Shown one piece after another: positions 4,645-6,630 of a stretch of DNA of 6,630 nucleotides; positions within the stretch are counted from its first letter, which is position 1; each line of letters begins with the position of its first letter. The position numbers were made by a program, and so were the translations under genes. Under the pieces are notes generated by a model, which saw nothing but the letters and a program-made list of their open reading frames with translations, did not search any database and was not told where the DNA came from. The stretch covers positions 1 through 6,630 of the forward strand of contig JBGUKW010000146.1 in NCBI GenBank assembly GCA_045114665.1. Reading direction: 5' to 3'. Source of the stretch: CADAWZ01 sp045114665 (GTDB taxonomy: Bacteria; Vulcanimicrobiota; CADAWZ01).

Positions 4645-6630
4645 ATGCCTAAATACATATTGACATTAAATGTTGGTTCATCAGGAATTGATTCTTGTCT
4701 TTTTGATGAAAGTTTGCAATCAGTAGCAAATGTTTTTGTTCCTTTGTCAACTTATACTAATGAAATATATCCAGATACTTTGATAAATATGTTTATTGAC
4801 AGTGTAAGAAGACTTTTGATGAAAATGAAGTCAAAGCCTGGAACTGTTTCGGCTCTTTGTGTTACTGCAGAGCCTTATTCTTATGTCTGTGTTGATAAAA
4901 ATAATAATCCTATATCTTTGATATCTCTTTGGAGTGATGGAAAGAATTTAACAAAAAATGAATTGAAAGTTTTTGAAGGTAGGGAAGAAGAGTTTTATAA
5001 AAAAACAGGTTGTCCTTTATCTTCTGCTTTTCCATTTAAAAGAATGTATTGGTCAAAGTTGAGAAATTATGATAAATTTATAGATACTTATAAGTTTTTG
5101 TCATTGAAAAGTTATTTAGTTGCCATTTTAACTAAACAATTTGTTGAAGATATTGCAACTGCTTCTTTATCAGGTTTATTTGATATTAATGATAAATATT
5201 GGAGTTTTGATTCTTTAAGACTTCTTGAAATTACTGAAGCCAAGTTGCCTGTTTTAAAATCTCCTTATGAGATTGTTGGTTGGCTTTATCCTGATATAGC
5301 TAAAAAATGTGGTTTAGGTGGTAAAGTTCCTGTTGTTTTGGGTATGTCTTCTGTTGCTGCCGTAAATTTGGCTTCTAGTGTTATTCCTTCAGAAGAAATA
5401 TGTATTCACATGGATTATTGCACTTCTATGCAGGTTTTAGCTACATCATTGCCACGAATTGCTGAAAATCAGTCATTGTGGTATTCCCTTGCAGATGAAA
5501 TGACTTATATTTGGGGAGGGATAACAAATGCTGGAAATGGAATTATACGCAATTTTTTAAAAACTTTCTTTTCAGGTGGAATTGATCCAGATTTATTTAA
5601 AATGGAAATGGAAAAAAGATTTACTAATCCAACTAATTTGATGTGTTTTCCTTTTTTCCATGGAGAGAGGACTCCTATTTGGAACTCTTTAATTAGAGGA
5701 TCATTTATAGGCATGGATTATAATACTTCTTCTTTTGATTTTATGGCCTCTATATTTGAAAGTATAGCTTTTTGTATTTATAGTATATATAAACAGATGA
5801 CTTCTATTGGTGGAAAATTTAAAAAAATTAAATTTATAAATACATCTGGTCAATGGTCATTTTTTGTTCAGTTTTTAGCAAATATATTCAATAGAAATAT
5901 AGAGTATTCTGATTCACCTTCTATAGTTTGTTTGGGAGCAGCTATAGCTTCAAAAGTTGCTCTTGGCGAAAATGTATCTGCATCACAGTCAATTAAATCT
6001 GCTGGATTTAAACAGGTAAAACCAGAAAATTCTATTTTTACCTCTATTAGTGAAAGATATGCTAATTGGTTAGAAGAATTGACTTATCAATACAATTTAA
6101 GTGGTAATTATTATATCGATAATAATTCATCTTTATTTAAGAATAGTGATGATTATCCAGTTACATCTAATTTTCAGCAATCTTCTAATAAGTTTCAAAC
6201 TCAACCTCTTATTTCTTCTGTTGAATTTAAATCATCTAAAAACATTCAATCAAAACAAAATGTTGAGGCAACATCTGCAAAAGTTTCAGATAAGAAAAAG
6301 TTAGGTTCTTTAAAAGTATATAGAATGCCTAATATATCATCTGTGAATGACAATCAAATGCAAGCTAATATGGGTATGCAAGGAAATCAAATGCAACAAC
6401 ACATGCCAGCTCCTCCGCCTATGCCGAGAATGCAGGCTCCAGCTCCTCCGCCTATGCCGAGAATGCAAGCTCCAGCTCCTCCGCCTATGCCTGGTATGCA
6501 AGCTCCGCCTCCTCCGCCTATGCCGAGAATGCAGGCTCCAGCACCTCCGCCTATGCCGGGTATGCAGGCTCCGCCTCCTCCGCCTATGCCGGGTATGCAG
6601 GCTCCGCCTCCTCCGCCTATGCCGGGTATG
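4645..6630 (+). CDS. FGGY-family carbohydrate kinase-like protein, probable pseudokinase, with Pro/Met-rich repeat tail (3' end cut by window)
   Basis: At least 662 codons with no stop before the right edge and no signal peptide, so probably cytoplasmic. Residues 4-445 follow the two-lobed FGGY sugar-kinase fold and look most like gluconokinases. Recognisable points are LWSDGKN (95-101), TGCPL (121-125), the ATASLSGLFD region (171-180), WGGITNAGN (290-298), GERTPIWN with RGSFIGM (340-357, the classic C-terminal signature) and LGAAIAS (430-436). Several functional positions differ. The first phosphate loop is LNVGSSG, with Asn9 for the usual Asp. The substrate His of the MMHS motif is Tyr78. 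The catalytic Asp of G-x-S-D-G is Ser236 (GMSSVAA). The GTSG loop is CTSM (259-262). The Gly-Gly of the adenine site is Ser-Gly (401-402). An active kinase is therefore unlikely. A Ser/Asn/Gln/Lys-rich linker (about 452-583) leads to a Pro/Met-rich repeat tail (586-662 and beyond). Family kinases are usually about 500 residues and lack such a tail. The natural substrate is unknown. Confidence 0.93.
   Translation, partial: MPKYILTLNVGSSGIDSCLFDESLQSVANVFVPLSTYTNEIYPDTLINMFIDSVRRLLMKMKSKPGTVSALCVTAEPYSYVCVDKNNNPISLISLWSDGKNLTKNELKVFEGREEEFYKKTGCPLSSAFPFKRMYWSKLRNYDKFIDTYKFLSLKSYLVAILTKQFVEDIATASLSGLFDINDKYWSFDSLRLLEITEAKLPVLKSPYEIVGWLYPDIAKKCGLGGKVPVVLGMSSVAAVNLASSVIPSEEICIHMDYCTSMQVLATSLPRIAENQSLWYSLADEMTYIWGGITNAGNGIIRNFLKTFFSGGIDPDLFKMEMEKRFTNPTNLMCFPFFHGERTPIWNSLIRGSFIGMDYNTSSFDFMASIFESIAFCIYSIYKQMTSIGGKFKKIKFINTSGQWSFFVQFLANIFNRNIEYSDSPSIVCLGAAIASKVALGENVSASQSIKSAGFKQVKPENSIFTSISERYANWLEELTYQYNLSGNYYIDNNSSLFKNSDDYPVTSNFQQSSNKFQTQPLISSVEFKSSKNIQSKQNVEATSAKVSDKKKLGSLKVYRMPNISSVNDNQMQANMGMQGNQMQQHMPAPPPMPRMQAPAPPPMPRMQAPAPPPMPGMQAPPPPPMPRMQAPAPPPMPGMQAPPPPPMPGMQAPPPPPMPGM
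6400..6630 (+). repeat. 33-bp tandem repeats encoding an 11-residue Pro/Met-rich unit
   Basis: Six full 33-bp units (6433-6465, 6466-6498, 6499-6531, 6532-6564, 6565-6597, 6598-6630) follow a degenerate first one (6400-6432), all in the frame of the FGGY gene. The protein unit is Q-A-P-(A/P)-P-P-P-M-P-(R/G)-M. The last two units are identical in DNA and the earlier ones differ at a few positions. The array reaches the last base of the window and probably continues. The units are much richer in G+C than the surrounding sequence. Proline runs of five should make translation depend on EF-P. Confidence 0.95.

Noticed and set aside
4660..4690. N-terminal LNVGSSG resembling the opening of acetate kinase
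   Set aside because: The rest of the protein follows the FGGY pattern (TGCPL, GERTPIW, RGSFIGM, LGAAI), so the likeness reflects the shared ASKHA phosphate loop, not an acetate kinase.
6101..6304. Overlapping plus-strand open frame of 67 codons within the FGGY gene
   Set aside because: It lies in the A/T-rich linker in a different frame and has an Ile/Leu-rich low-complexity product; the long frame continues through it.
6400..6630. 33-bp repeats as a CRISPR array
   Set aside because: The units are contiguous with no spacers and keep one reading frame, so they are coding tandem repeats.

Overview
The window is strongly A+T-rich (about 30% G+C or less by eye). It carries five complete genes, one long gene cut by the right edge and a probable short gene tail at the left edge. 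All five complete gene products start with a cleavable Sec-type signal peptide ending in an A-x-A-like site (AHA, VNA, AYA, ISA, TYA). Spacings are bacterial, with Shine-Dalgarno sites and hairpin terminators. The run of exported, non-lipoprotein products suggests a low-GC bacterium with a periplasm. The FKBP isomerase reads like cyanobacterial-type FKBPs, and PsbP/DcrB-like exported proteins are common in that lineage. A non-photosynthetic relative of Cyanobacteria (Vampirovibrionia/Gastranaerophilales) is therefore my best guess, but it is an inference and no marker gene is present.

Layout. Positions 2-58 (+) look like the last 18 codons of an upstream gene. Positions 94-1350 (+) encode a PDZ-containing S41 carboxyl-terminal processing protease with an intact Ser/Lys/Gln active site. 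Eight bases later, 1359-1844 (+) encodes a small exported protein. This pair ends in a bidirectional hairpin terminator (1852-1893) shared with the convergent minus-strand cluster. Read in its own direction, that cluster is an exported FKBP-type prolyl isomerase (4349-3831), a 20-bp perfect hairpin (3812-3769), a two-domain PsbP/DcrB-like exported protein (3754-2567) and a one-domain paralogue of it (2553-1897). A 295-bp divergent intergenic region (4350-4644) holds the likely promoters and an unusual cluster of TTTGAAA/TTTCAAA heptamers. From 4645 to the right edge (+) runs an open reading frame of at least 662 codons. It has an FGGY sugar-kinase fold with several catalytic and nucleotide-binding positions replaced, then a Ser/Asn/Gln-rich linker, then a Pro/Met-rich tail of 33-bp tandem repeats that is still going when the window ends.

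How it may work together. The protease, the prolyl isomerase and the three PsbP/DcrB-like domains would all act outside the cytoplasm. Their clustering suggests an envelope maturation or quality-control neighbourhood, which is inference only. The FGGY protein has no signal peptide and is divergently transcribed. It is the most unusual item: an apparent pseudokinase fused to a repetitive low-complexity tail.
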